Assembly (NCBI GenBank): GCA_002353575.1
Contig: DEJQ01000003.1
Coordinates: 1-45,828, forward strand
Length of the DNA: 45,828 nt
Origin: Prevotellaceae bacterium UBA2744
GTDB lineage: Bacteria > Bacteroidota > Bacteroidia > Bacteroidales > Bacteroidaceae
Direction of reading: 5' to 3'
Positions 7,103 to 15,632 of the stretch are shown here, piece after piece. The first letter of the stretch is position 1, and the number at the start of each line of letters is the position of its first letter. The notes under the pieces are model-generated. The model was not told the DNA's origin, did no database searches, and saw nothing but the letters and a program-made list of their open reading frames with translations. The translations under genes were made by a program, and so were the position numbers.

Positions 7103-7393
7103 ATCTCGCGTTTTGTTTCTCCCTGCCAACGATTGTACTAAACATCGTTTTAAACTGCTGTAAATTTACAAAAAGTATCATTTTCAGCAAAATAAAACGT
7201 TATTTATTTGTCTCGCTTAATTTCTTATAAGATATATTCGAATCAAGCATATACAGAAAAAGTTTGTTCCATATAAGACTACACTTAAGAAACGGAATGG
7301 TCGTCACACGGGTATCTACATCAGTAAAAATTAAGAGCTCAAGTGAAAAGTGAATATTTCATCATGATTAGTTAGGTATTGGGAGATTTAATG
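7103..7393. other. AT-rich gap without a recognised gene
   Basis: The region lies between the divergent antitoxin-like and 4Fe-4S genes. It includes the AACGAT / ATCGTT inverted repeat at 7129-7150 and a two-unit GTGAAAA-type heptad at 7343-7356. A stop-free run ending at the TAA at 7332 has no start codon and no recognised family. Confidence 0.35.
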
Positions 7394-7401
7394 TATATTT
7401 G
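7394..7401 (+). promoter_or_regulatory. -7 box of the 4Fe-4S / ogt operon
   Basis: TATATTTG, 21 bases before the ATG at 7423. It rules out the in-frame TTG at 7399 as a start because that lies inside the promoter. Confidence 0.65.
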
Positions 7402-7422
7402 CGGCGGATAAAGAATATTTCT

Positions 7423-8103
7423 ATGGCAGAGAAGAGATTTCACAGGCATTATGAGGTTGGTGGGCCCAATCTGTATTGGATTATTTTTGCGTACCTGATT
7501 TTGGGGTGGTTTTTCCCGGTTGTGGGATGGGCTGCTGTAATATGCATGGTAGGTCCGGTGCTTACTTCGATATGGAGAGGCAGATGGTGGTGCGGACATG
7601 TGTGTCCGCGAGGGAATATGTATGACCGTCTGCTGTCGAAGTATTCGCCTCATCGCCCTATTCCAAAGTTTGTGAGGACGTTCGGGTTCAGGGTGTTCAT
7701 GGTATGTCTTATCTTTACCATGTTCAGTGTGCAGATGTATTTTGCATGTGGCGACTGGGGTGCTATGGGCAGGGTGTTCTGGAATATCATCCTGATGACT
7801 ACGGTCGTGGGCATCGTACTGTCGTTCATTTATGCTCCGCGCACGTGGTGCTCGTTCTGCCCGATGGGTACGTTGTCGTCGTGGGTGGCTCCGAAGCGGG
7901 TTCCTCTGCCACGAGTGTTTACACGCATCCGTGTGGATAGCAGCTGCCAGATGAAGTGCAAGATGTGTGCCCGTGTATGTCCGATGCAACTGACACCATA
8001 TGAGTGTCGCGGCGATGAGACAGGGTATCTGCATCCGGACTGTCTGAAGTGCGAAAAGTGTGTGCAGGCGTGTCCGACGAAGGTGATGAGAATTGAGAAG
8101 TAG
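7423..8103 (+). CDS. 4Fe-4S membrane protein, NapH/CcoG-like
   Basis: 226 residues. Membrane helices lie at about 16-50, 85-108 and 115-138. Two cysteine pairs typical of the Fer4_5 (NapH/NosR) family appear as WWCGHVCPRG (about 55-64) and TWCSFCPMG (about 141-149). The C-terminus holds two ferredoxin motifs, CQMKCKMCARVCP and CLKCEKCVQACP, for two [4Fe-4S] clusters. The protein should pass electrons at the cytoplasmic membrane; the partner is unknown. The stop is followed directly by the ATG of ogt with no gap, so the two are co-transcribed. It is shorter than CcoG and lacks that family's C-terminal Ig-like part. Confidence 0.85.
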   Translation: MAEKRFHRHYEVGGPNLYWIIFAYLILGWFFPVVGWAAVICMVGPVLTSIWRGRWWCGHVCPRGNMYDRLLSKYSPHRPIPKFVRTFGFRVFMVCLIFTMFSVQMYFACGDWGAMGRVFWNIILMTTVVGIVLSFIYAPRTWCSFCPMGTLSSWVAPKRVPLPRVFTRIRVDSSCQMKCKMCARVCPMQLTPYECRGDETGYLHPDCLKCEKCVQACPTKVMRIEK

Positions 8104-8625
8104 ATGATAAACAAGTCTGTAATATTTACGCAGTTGTACGATTCGCCTTGCGGAGAACTGATGCTTGGAGATTTCGGGGGGAGAATGTGCATGTGTGAAT
8201 GGGTGACAGAACACAGGAAAAACGCGGTGGCGAATCGTTTCAAGGGGATTCTTGGAGCGGATTTTGCCGAGGTGGAAACTGGGTTGCTGAAGAAGGCTTC
8301 CATGCAATTAGATGAGTATTTCAGACATGAAAGGACGGAATTCGACGTTCCGCTGTTTCCTGTAGGCAGCGACTTTCAGAGGTCGGTATGGCAGGAACTG
8401 ATAAATATCCCATACGGTACGACCATGTCGTATATGGGAGTGTCAAACAGGATTGGTAATCCGAAGGCAGTAAGGGCGGTTGCGAATGCGATTGGAGCCA
8501 ATGCCATCAATATATTTATCCCGTGCCATCGGGTGATAGGCAGCAACCATAAGTTGACCGGTTATACTGGGGGACTGGAAAAGAAACATTTTCTTTTGGA
8601 ATTGGAATCAATTATAGTGATGTGA
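8104..8625 (+). CDS. ogt: Methylated-DNA--protein-cysteine methyltransferase
   Basis: 173 residues. The C-terminal DNA-binding and alkyl-transfer domain is complete: FQRSVWQELINIPYGTTMSY, the helix-turn-helix region VSNRIGNPKAVRAVANAIG, then IPCHRVIG with acceptor Cys141. It repairs O6-alkylguanine by moving the alkyl group to that cysteine, a single-use reaction. The N-terminal ribonuclease-like domain is present and there is no Ada regulatory domain, so Ogt is the best name. It starts directly after the 4Fe-4S protein's stop. There is no visible functional link between the two. Confidence 0.92.
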   Translation: MINKSVIFTQLYDSPCGELMLGDFGGRMCMCEWVTEHRKNAVANRFKGILGADFAEVETGLLKKASMQLDEYFRHERTEFDVPLFPVGSDFQRSVWQELINIPYGTTMSYMGVSNRIGNPKAVRAVANAIGANAINIFIPCHRVIGSNHKLTGYTGGLEKKHFLLELESIIVM

Positions 8626-8641
8626 TTTTACAGAATTTTTG

Positions 8642-8649
8642 TATTTTTG
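8642..8649 (+). promoter_or_regulatory. -7 box of the metallophosphoesterase gene
   Basis: TATTTTTG, 19 bases before the ATG at 8669 and 17 bases after the ogt stop, which suggests the phosphoesterase has its own transcript. An in-frame TTG at 8639 lies in this box and is not used. Confidence 0.6.
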
Positions 8650-8668
8650 CAACGCAAACATATTAACT

Positions 8669-9778
8669 ATGAGATTGATTATATTCCTGATGTTTTTGCT
8701 TCTGATGTTCGGAAGCTTGTTTTATGTATTGTGGCATACGTGGCAAGTGCTGCCACTGCCTGCCTCATGGCGGTGGGTTACTACGGGGGTGATGGGAGGC
8801 TGTTTCATGTGTATGTTCCTTATCTTCGGTGGTATGCTGGACAAGTTGCCGATGTGGTTGTCGTCGGTACTGTACCAGACAGGAACGTCGAGTCTTATTG
8901 CCCTACTCTATCTGTTCCTGGTGTTCCTTTGTATCGACCTATTGTGTATGGTGAAGTTGCTTCCCTTCGAACTCTTTCGCAGCAACGGAGTGAGTGCTGC
9001 CTGCATAGCCGGAGGCATCACGCTGCTGCTGGTGCTGGGTAATATGCACCATAACGAGAAGGTAAGGGTGCCGCTGACATTGCAGACGGAGAAGAATTTG
9101 GCGAAGAAATACCGTATAGTGATGATGAGCGACCTGCACTTAGGGTATCACCACCACAGGGGCGAACTGGCACGATGGGTGGATATGATAAACGAGGAGA
9201 AGCCCGACCTGATTCTGATTGCAGGAGACATCATAGACATAAGTGTGCGTCCGCTACTGGAGGAGAATATGGCTGAGGAGTTCCGAAGGTTGCAAGCTCC
9301 GGTATATGCCTGTTTGGGGAATCATGAGTACTTCAGCCAGGAGGCAAAGGCAAGTGCGTTCTGTAAAGCAGCCGGTATCAATCTGCTCATAGACGAAAGC
9401 AGGACGATAGACAATTCGATTTGTCTGATAGGCAGGGATGACAGGACGAACCGCAGGAGGAAAAGTCTGAAGGCCCTGATGGACGAGGCACCGAAAGGAC
9501 TCTACACGATAGTGATGGACCACCAGCCATACCAATTGGAGGCGGCTGACAGTCTGGGGGTGGATTTCCAGTTGAGCGGACATACACACCGCGGACAGGT
9601 ATGGCCTATCTCATGGATTACGGACAGAGTGTATGAGTGTTCATGGGGACATTGGGAGCGCAAGAACACAGAATACTACGTGAGCAGCGGACTGGGCATA
9701 TGGGGAGGAAAGTTCCGCATAGGTACTCAGTCGGAATATGTCGTTGCTACGCTGGAAAAAGAGTCTGCTACTCGCTGA
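8669..9778 (+). CDS. Membrane-anchored metallophosphoesterase (YkuE-like)
   Basis: 369 residues. The first 130 or so form four hydrophobic segments, so the enzyme is membrane-anchored. The calcineurin-type domain follows with all metal ligands: SDLHLG (D155, H157), GDIID (D187), GNHE (N218, H219), DHQP and GHTHRG (H305, H307). This matches YkuE-like phosphoesterases, which act on phosphodiesters or lipid-linked phosphates at the membrane; the substrate cannot be read from sequence. It has its own -7 box. Its last 11 bases overlap the convergent GH2 gene. Confidence 0.88.
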   Translation: MRLIIFLMFLLLMFGSLFYVLWHTWQVLPLPASWRWVTTGVMGGCFMCMFLIFGGMLDKLPMWLSSVLYQTGTSSLIALLYLFLVFLCIDLLCMVKLLPFELFRSNGVSAACIAGGITLLLVLGNMHHNEKVRVPLTLQTEKNLAKKYRIVMMSDLHLGYHHHRGELARWVDMINEEKPDLILIAGDIIDISVRPLLEENMAEEFRRLQAPVYACLGNHEYFSQEAKASAFCKAAGINLLIDESRTIDNSICLIGRDDRTNRRRKSLKALMDEAPKGLYTIVMDHQPYQLEAADSLGVDFQLSGHTHRGQVWPISWITDRVYECSWGHWERKNTEYYVSSGLGIWGGKFRIGTQSEYVVATLEKESATR

Positions 9779-12593
9779 CTATGTCTGCAAAGCGCATGAG
9801 ATAGGTGTCGTACTGCGTTTCGTAAGGACGGAAAGGAGCAGGAACGGCACACGGCTTGCAGAACAGCTCATGAAGTATCTGCGGCAGGTGATCGGCTGTG
9901 GTGGGACAGAAGTAGAAGTCGCCGCCGAGGGTACCGGCTTTACTAGCATATACTGGAAAGGCGGTACGTGCGAACTTAGGACCCTCGCCCGATACGGCCA
10001 CGTTGTAGGTAAGGACTATACCACGGTCTGTCTGTTCGAAACTGATATTGGCATTACTACAGATGACGAGGATGCCATTGCCCTCTGCATCGCTGAGCCA
10101 TGCTGCATCAACACCACGACGGTTGCCTTCGAAATAGAGATCGCCCTGCTGCATAGACCAGAACCCATAACGACCGGCACGACAGCGACCGGGATAGGTA
10201 GCGTAAGGACCTTTGCCTATCCACTGCACACGATCGATGCGCTTGTCGAGCAGAAAGGCAACACCCAGCTCGGATAGGAAGGCATCGGTAGCAGGCTTAG
10301 AACTGCCCACCTGCATCCCCTCGGGGTTGAGGGTGAACACATAATGGGTGGCAGGACCAACAGATTCTGTATGTATATCAGCCTGGGCAGCAGGCAGGCG
10401 AAGCAGGTAATGCTCGAGACGGGCATCGGAGACCTTCAGACGTTCAGCCATGGTCGGTTTGCGACCGACACGCACGAGGGGACCGTCCTGAATAGGCAGG
10501 GAAGATGACAACGCAGTCTGAATGCCATCGAGCAGTCTGGGTGTGATATCAACAGGAGAAACCGGAATGCTCTGACGGAGAAAAACCAAACCGGAGGAGT
10601 CTGAAATTTTTAGTTGAAGAATAAATATTTCAGGTTTCAAGTTGCAGGTTTCAGGTTGCAGATTGCAGGATTCAGGTTGCAGGCGATACTGTATGGTTTG
10701 GCGTGGTTGGCAGTCGGGTGAGAAAGAGCCGGAACAGAGAGTATCGCGGTCTGAGGTGAGAGTCCATTGGAAAGTTACATTATCCCTAAGGTTGAGGAAG
10801 TCGTAGCGGTTGCGTATGTTGAGCAGGAGTGATCCATCGTCGCAGAAAGTGAGGACGCTATCGGTCACAGCTGCACGGGCATAATTATGTTGCAGTTCGT
10901 AGTAGTTGGGCAGTGGTGTGCGGTCAGCATACACCAAGCCGTCGGTACCCTTATTGCCATACATCTCGAAACCGCCATCGGCAGAGGTGAATACTTTCTC
11001 TTCATAACCATAATGGTCTTGGAGAGGCTGACAGAACGGCATACCCTGATCTGCCCATTCCCACACGGAACCGCCCGCGATGCCGGGTGTACGTTCTATA
11101 ATCTCCCATTGGCGGTCGTGATCTTCGAACGAGATGCCAAGTGTGTGACAGTACTCCGTGAAGACGACCGGACGGTCAAGTTGCTGATAGAAACCGGCTA
11201 TCTGCCCGGTTGTGGGATAATGAGGAGCATAGACAGGCGCTTGGGACGGAAAAGGATGAGTGCCGTCGGCAGGTTTCTTCTCCCAGAACTTGCGGAAATA
11301 GCTGCCCACCTGCGGGAAACAGTACGGACGGGAAGAGTCGAGGCGACCTACATAGTCGCCAACTTCAACACAAGTCGGAGGCAGCGGGTTCTCATTGCCC
11401 ACACTCCACAAGAGCACCGAAGGATGGTTCTTGTCGCGCTGTATGGTTGCGTGAGCACGAGTAAGAAGGATATCCTGGTATGAACGGCTGCCCAGATGTT
11501 TATCGCCAAAACCGAAGGGAACTTCTGAGATAAGATAGAAGCCGAGGGAGTCGGCAAGTTCGTAGAAACGAGGTTCGCGCGGATAATGGGACAGACGCAT
11601 GCAGTTGACCGATGCTTCCTTCATCATACGCATATCCTTCAGCATGAGCGAATCGGAGATGACCTTAACCGTATAGGGGTCTGTGGAGTGGGCATTGACT
11701 CCACGCAGTTTGACAGGGCGTCCGTTCAATTTCAGTATATTACCGTCGATACTGATTTCGCGAATACCTATGTGACTGACATAGTTCTGAAGAGTCTTCT
11801 CCCGATCCTTCAGAGATACGCACAGGGTGTAGAGATAAGGAGTCTCGGCTGTCCACAGATGGGGATTGGGGATGAAACAATGCGAACCGGAAGCCACGAC
11901 ATGTCCCTGAGCATCGAGTATCTGACAATCGACAAAGGTATGGCTGGTAGCATTGGCAATGTCGGCGGCAACGGTAACCTCACCATTCATGCGAGTGGTG
12001 ACGGTAAGATCGCTGAGATGTGTGCAAGGCACAGCCATGAGGGTGACGTCGCGAAAGATGCCGTTGGCAGCCCAGTCATCAAAGCAGTCGAATTCATAGC
12101 CCTTAAACTGAGTATATACACGCATAGCCAACTGTTGTGTGCCGTGTTTGCGCAGAAATGGTGTCAGGTCGAACAGACAGGTGTTATAGGCAGACTGCCA
12201 TGAACCCACGTACCTGTCGTTGAGCCAGAGGTCGTACCCGCGCAGCACACCATCAAGTCGAAGTATAATCTGCTGACCACGCCACTCCTCAGGAACGGTG
12301 AACGAAGTGCGGTAATAACCGGTAAGGGAATCGGGATAGTCGTAGCGGGGCGGACAGAAGCCATGTGCCTCCCAACACCCGGGTACGGGAATAGTGCCCC
12401 AGGTGGAATCAGATGCAGGAACGGATTTGGAATCGGATATTCGGGGAACCACCTTCAGACTCCACAGGCCATTGAGACTCTTCTGCATGGCAGGGTCGGT
12501 AACGGGCAAAATGCCCTTGAAAGCATCGATAACGTCGGCATTGGCACACAGGGTGAGTGATGCCAGCCATAAGAGAACAGCGATTCGCTTCAT
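9768..12593 (-). CDS. Glycoside hydrolase family 2 (beta-galactosidase type)
   Basis: 941 residues from the ATG at 12593, which overlaps the upstream stop as TGATG and so is translationally coupled. A signal peptide (MKRIAVLLWLASLTLCANA) sends it to the periplasm or surface. The sugar-binding jelly-roll, Ig-like and TIM-barrel parts follow in order: GYYRTSFTVPEEW, LNGRPVKLRGVNAH, then SVGNENP with the acid/base E401 and FTEYCHT with the nucleophile E480. A C-terminal beta-sandwich (WIGKGPYATYPGR) is typical of LacZ-like enzymes. Exact sugar specificity is unknown. A 7-bp tandem repeat at 10631-10679 inserts residues reading QPESCNLQPETCNLKPE between domains. It shares an operon with the DUF362 protein. 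Confidence 0.9.
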   Translation of the reverse strand: MKRIAVLLWLASLTLCANADVIDAFKGILPVTDPAMQKSLNGLWSLKVVPRISDSKSVPASDSTWGTIPVPGCWEAHGFCPPRYDYPDSLTGYYRTSFTVPEEWRGQQIILRLDGVLRGYDLWLNDRYVGSWQSAYNTCLFDLTPFLRKHGTQQLAMRVYTQFKGYEFDCFDDWAANGIFRDVTLMAVPCTHLSDLTVTTRMNGEVTVAADIANATSHTFVDCQILDAQGHVVASGSHCFIPNPHLWTAETPYLYTLCVSLKDREKTLQNYVSHIGIREISIDGNILKLNGRPVKLRGVNAHSTDPYTVKVISDSLMLKDMRMMKEASVNCMRLSHYPREPRFYELADSLGFYLISEVPFGFGDKHLGSRSYQDILLTRAHATIQRDKNHPSVLLWSVGNENPLPPTCVEVGDYVGRLDSSRPYCFPQVGSYFRKFWEKKPADGTHPFPSQAPVYAPHYPTTGQIAGFYQQLDRPVVFTEYCHTLGISFEDHDRQWEIIERTPGIAGGSVWEWADQGMPFCQPLQDHYGYEEKVFTSADGGFEMYGNKGTDGLVYADRTPLPNYYELQHNYARAAVTDSVLTFCDDGSLLLNIRNRYDFLNLRDNVTFQWTLTSDRDTLCSGSFSPDCQPRQTIQYRLQPESCNLQPETCNLKPEIFILQLKISDSSGLVFLRQSIPVSPVDITPRLLDGIQTALSSSLPIQDGPLVRVGRKPTMAERLKVSDARLEHYLLRLPAAQADIHTESVGPATHYVFTLNPEGMQVGSSKPATDAFLSELGVAFLLDKRIDRVQWIGKGPYATYPGRCRAGRYGFWSMQQGDLYFEGNRRGVDAAWLSDAEGNGILVICSNANISFEQTDRGIVLTYNVAVSGEGPKFARTAFPVYASKAGTLGGDFYFCPTTADHLPQILHELFCKPCAVPAPFRPYETQYDTYLMRFADIVSE
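10631..10679. repeat. Heptamer tandem repeat inside the GH2 gene
   Basis: Seven consecutive 7-bp units on the plus strand: CAGGTTT, CAAGTTG, CAGGTTT, CAGGTTG, CAGATTG, CAGGATT, CAGGTTG. The frame is kept, so the GH2 protein carries a low-complexity Q/P/E/C/N/L linker here. Confidence 0.85.
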
Positions 12594-14740
12594 CACATCT
12601 TCTTATATATAAGGTCAATCTTAGTGTATTTCCGTTCTGTGGCATTATTCCAGTGTTCCATCAGTCCGAGCGGCTGCTGCAGAGGTTTTCCATCCTGCTT
12701 ATAGACTGTGCCGCTGGGGGTATCAGGAATAGAAGCTGCTTCGCGCAGGTATTCGTCGCAGTAGTTCAGACTACCGAATTCGGGCCATTCGCCAATGATA
12801 ATATCCATCGCTACGGCATCACAAGCAACCTCGTCCTGACTGACTATGAGGGAACAAGCCCAATCGCCGCAGAAGGGTTCCTTCATCCACTTAGGATTGG
12901 GGGCTCCGTTCACGTCGCGCGAGCCATACGTACCGTCAATGAGATAGAAGAGTGTCTTCTGTCCCATGTGCTTATGAGACATCCAATCGACGAAGGTTTT
13001 GTAACCTGGCTTTCCGTGGCGCTTATCCTGACTCACGTTGTTGTGTGCGTTCTGTCGCCATAGCAGGTTGATGTCGGTAGCTCCGTACCAGTTCTTTGTG
13101 GTGAGGGTGACACCGGGACCGGAGTGTGTCTTGAGCAAGGCGGAGTTGATGAGATAGTCGGCATCGACTATACAACGTGCCAGTCCGCGTGCCATCTTTC
13201 CGTTTTCTGCAGAATATGTAATCTGATCGGGATAGTACTCGCACTTCTCACGTCCGTCACCTCCGATATTATCAATGAAGCGTACCTGAGGGAAGGCACG
13301 ATGAACCTTATTATATATGCTGTCGGTTATGGCACGTGAGGGTTCGCAGAGTACGATGTCCTGCTGACGGACTCCTGCATCGATGACCATAGAGCGTACA
13401 AGAGCCAGTGTGACGAAAGGAGAGGAATTCAGTTCTATGGTATCGTGATGGGTGATGGCATTATTGAGATTCAGTTTTACGGCTATCGTTTCGCCCTGCC
13501 TATACCCACGGTTGCCACGTCCGTGTTCACGATTGAAATGACGGAAGAGGGCGTTCCATGCTTTCCCAGCAGACTTCTCGCCAGTCAACTGCATGAGTGC
13601 CTCGGGTATCATTGCATCAGCCTTCTGCTGATTGTTCCAACGATCTTCTACCCAGAGTCCTGTGTGCCCGTCCCATGTAGCCACACCTGGCGAGTGTACC
13701 CATGCCACACGTCCAGGGTGTATGCCACGTCCCTTGCCTAAAGGTTCGTTGGGACCGAGGAAGAGCTTAGGAGACTGCGGATTGAACTCACCGAAGAAAA
13801 GGCGTTCGCGCTTGACGGCATCGCTGAGCAACTGTATGGTAGTTGAAGGCCCCAGGTCAGGCGACTGCCATGCACGGAGTTGCCACACTACCCTGCCCTG
13901 GCGGTCTATCTCGACCGCCTGAACCGGCGCGTTGAGAGTATCCATTGGAGTTTTGTTCCATTCGTTGTACCAGTTATTCACGATATGATTGCCATTCTTC
14001 AGACGTACAGTCTTCTGTGGTTGAGTGACACCGAAATCAACAGTGTTCGTTTGCCACAGCACATGCCCCTGGCGGTCTATCTCCTGCAGGAGTCCCTTGC
14101 GGCCGGTGACGAGGATGGTTCCCTTAGGCATCTCCTGTACAGACCATGGCAAGAAGCCCGTCCAACGGTCAACCTCCTGTCCTGTGGAGTTAAATTCGTG
14201 AATGCAGCCCATAGCCATATTTGCAATGAGCAGGGTACCACGTGAGGTAAGACGGGCATTGCGGAACTGTCCGTGTACAGACCCCTTCTCGTTGGTTGGC
14301 AATTCAAATTCACGGACAATCTGCCTTGACGGTATTGCCATCACCACACACTTGGCAGGTTTTCTGTTCTGCACAAATACCACATGAGAGCGACCGATAG
14401 GTTGCACAGTATGAATCTCAGAGCCTTGCGGAGCACTATAATTCCACACTATACTGCCGGACTTATCCAGTTCTGCCACACCATATTGATGAGCCATAAG
14501 AATGTGTCCGTCGGTCATGAGGATGGCATCGCTGATTTCTCCGCGAAGACGTTCGGATGCATCACGCAAGGCATTGTCGTAAGACCAACTGAGTTGTCCG
14601 TCCTTGACGATGAACATACGCATACGTTTACTCTGTCCGGCATAGAAAAAGTCATGACGAGAAAGACTCGTATCAATATCCTGGGCTGCAAGCGACAGTA
14701 CTGCCATGAAAAGCAAATAGAAGAATGATAGTTTTTTCAT
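12593..14740 (-). CDS. Secreted beta-propeller plus DUF362 protein
   Basis: 715 residues from the ATG at 14740; an upstream in-frame extension to 14800 would cross the promoter. A signal peptide (MKKLSFFYLLFMAVLSLAAQ) is followed by repeated blades with aromatic and Asp/Gly turns (GQLSWSYDN, GSIVWNYSAP, GHVLWQTNT, GRVVWQLRA), like PQQ-type or arylsulfotransferase-type propellers, to about residue 330. The second half is DUF362: AVKLNLNN, VLCEPSRAITD, LINSALLKTHSGPGVTLTTKNW, then GDWACSLIVSQDEVACDAVA. Many DUF362 proteins carry iron-sulfur clusters; no ferredoxin motif is seen here. The stop overlaps the start of the GH2 gene, so a role in handling a glycan is likely but unproven. Confidence 0.8.
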   Translation of the reverse strand: MKKLSFFYLLFMAVLSLAAQDIDTSLSRHDFFYAGQSKRMRMFIVKDGQLSWSYDNALRDASERLRGEISDAILMTDGHILMAHQYGVAELDKSGSIVWNYSAPQGSEIHTVQPIGRSHVVFVQNRKPAKCVVMAIPSRQIVREFELPTNEKGSVHGQFRNARLTSRGTLLIANMAMGCIHEFNSTGQEVDRWTGFLPWSVQEMPKGTILVTGRKGLLQEIDRQGHVLWQTNTVDFGVTQPQKTVRLKNGNHIVNNWYNEWNKTPMDTLNAPVQAVEIDRQGRVVWQLRAWQSPDLGPSTTIQLLSDAVKRERLFFGEFNPQSPKLFLGPNEPLGKGRGIHPGRVAWVHSPGVATWDGHTGLWVEDRWNNQQKADAMIPEALMQLTGEKSAGKAWNALFRHFNREHGRGNRGYRQGETIAVKLNLNNAITHHDTIELNSSPFVTLALVRSMVIDAGVRQQDIVLCEPSRAITDSIYNKVHRAFPQVRFIDNIGGDGREKCEYYPDQITYSAENGKMARGLARCIVDADYLINSALLKTHSGPGVTLTTKNWYGATDINLLWRQNAHNNVSQDKRHGKPGYKTFVDWMSHKHMGQKTLFYLIDGTYGSRDVNGAPNPKWMKEPFCGDWACSLIVSQDEVACDAVAMDIIIGEWPEFGSLNYCDEYLREAASIPDTPSGTVYKQDGKPLQQPLGLMEHWNNATERKYTKIDLIYKKM

Positions 14741-14769
14741 TGTGGTATCGACTAAAAATGTTTGCGATG

Positions 14770-14777
14770 CAAAAATA
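14770..14777 (-). promoter_or_regulatory. -7 box of the DUF362-GH2 operon
   Basis: TATTTTTG on the minus strand, 29 bases before the ATG at 14740. No good TTTG partner is seen. Confidence 0.55.
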
Positions 14778-14873
14778 CGGAACTTTTCACATTTATACAC
14801 ATCTCTATTAGAAAAAACGGAACAAAAATGTAGTCATAAGGAATTGAAGTAAAGAAAATAAACGGGAATTTAT

Positions 14874-14904
14874 TTTGTATTATTCTCGCAGACCCGTATC
14901 TTCG
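14874..14904 (+). promoter_or_regulatory. Promoter of the outer-membrane barrel / HerA-like operon
   Basis: TTTG at 14874-14877, 19 bases, then TATCTTCG at 14897-14904. Sequence and spacing fit the Bacteroidetes consensus. Confidence 0.7.
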
Positions 14905-14930
14905 CATAATAAATATAATACTATGCAAAA

Positions 14931-15620
14931 ATGAAAAATAAGATTATTCTGTTTTGTCTGTGTCTGATGGTCATGACAGGTTTGCATGCTCAGGGCAAGT
15001 ATTCGGGACTGGGCAAAGCCGAGACGAGCGAGTCGAGTATGTTCGGCAATCGTACTTCACCCGTATATTTCGGATTCAGAATAGGTCCGGCATTTGCATT
15101 CGTAAACAGTGATGACCCGATGCTTAACGGCGGCAGCATGAAGGCGGGACTGAGTTTTGGTGCCATTGTAGGCGTGCAGGTAACAGAGTCGGCTCCGATA
15201 CTGGTGGAGAGCGGTTTGACTTTCGTGCAGAAAGGTGGCAGGGGATATGTGACGATGACAGACGGGACGAGGGCTAAGTTCAATTTCAACCTGGGGTATC
15301 TGCAACTGCCACTCATAGTGAAATACAGTCTCGCAGTGGATGACCACATGAGATTCCAGCCCTTCTTAGGAGGATACTTCGGACTGGGACTGGGAGGTAA
15401 GATCAAGAACTTCAAAGACAGAAATGCATATGGTTCATTCTCGAACAACGACCACACATTCCGCAGGTTTGATGCCGGCCTGCGCTTCGGTTGCGGATTC
15501 TGCTACGACCTGGCATACGTAGAACTGGGATATGACTTCGGACTGGCTAACATAGGCAAGGACGACTTCGACGTGACCCACAACGGATGTCTGTTTTTGA
15601 ATCTTGGAGTAAACTTTTAA
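14931..15620 (+). CDS. Outer-membrane beta-barrel protein (PorT-like)
   Basis: 229 residues. A signal peptide (MKNKIILFCLCLMVMTGLHAQ) precedes alternating strands such as FGFRIGPAFAFV, SFGAIVGVQVT, LVESGLTFVQKG, YLQLPLIVKY and YVELGYDFGLANI. The last residue is Phe (NLGVNF), as in barrels folded by the BAM complex. This is the outer-membrane-beta-brl/PorT-like type, about 8 strands. An ATG at 14923 in another frame gives a three-codon ORF (Met-Gln-Lys-stop) overlapping the true start. The next gene begins 12 bases later, so the two are co-transcribed. Ligand or cargo is unknown. Confidence 0.8.
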   Translation: MKNKIILFCLCLMVMTGLHAQGKYSGLGKAETSESSMFGNRTSPVYFGFRIGPAFAFVNSDDPMLNGGSMKAGLSFGAIVGVQVTESAPILVESGLTFVQKGGRGYVTMTDGTRAKFNFNLGYLQLPLIVKYSLAVDDHMRFQPFLGGYFGLGLGGKIKNFKDRNAYGSFSNNDHTFRRFDAGLRFGCGFCYDLAYVELGYDFGLANIGKDDFDVTHNGCLFLNLGVNF

Positions 15621-15632
15621 TTATATATAATT

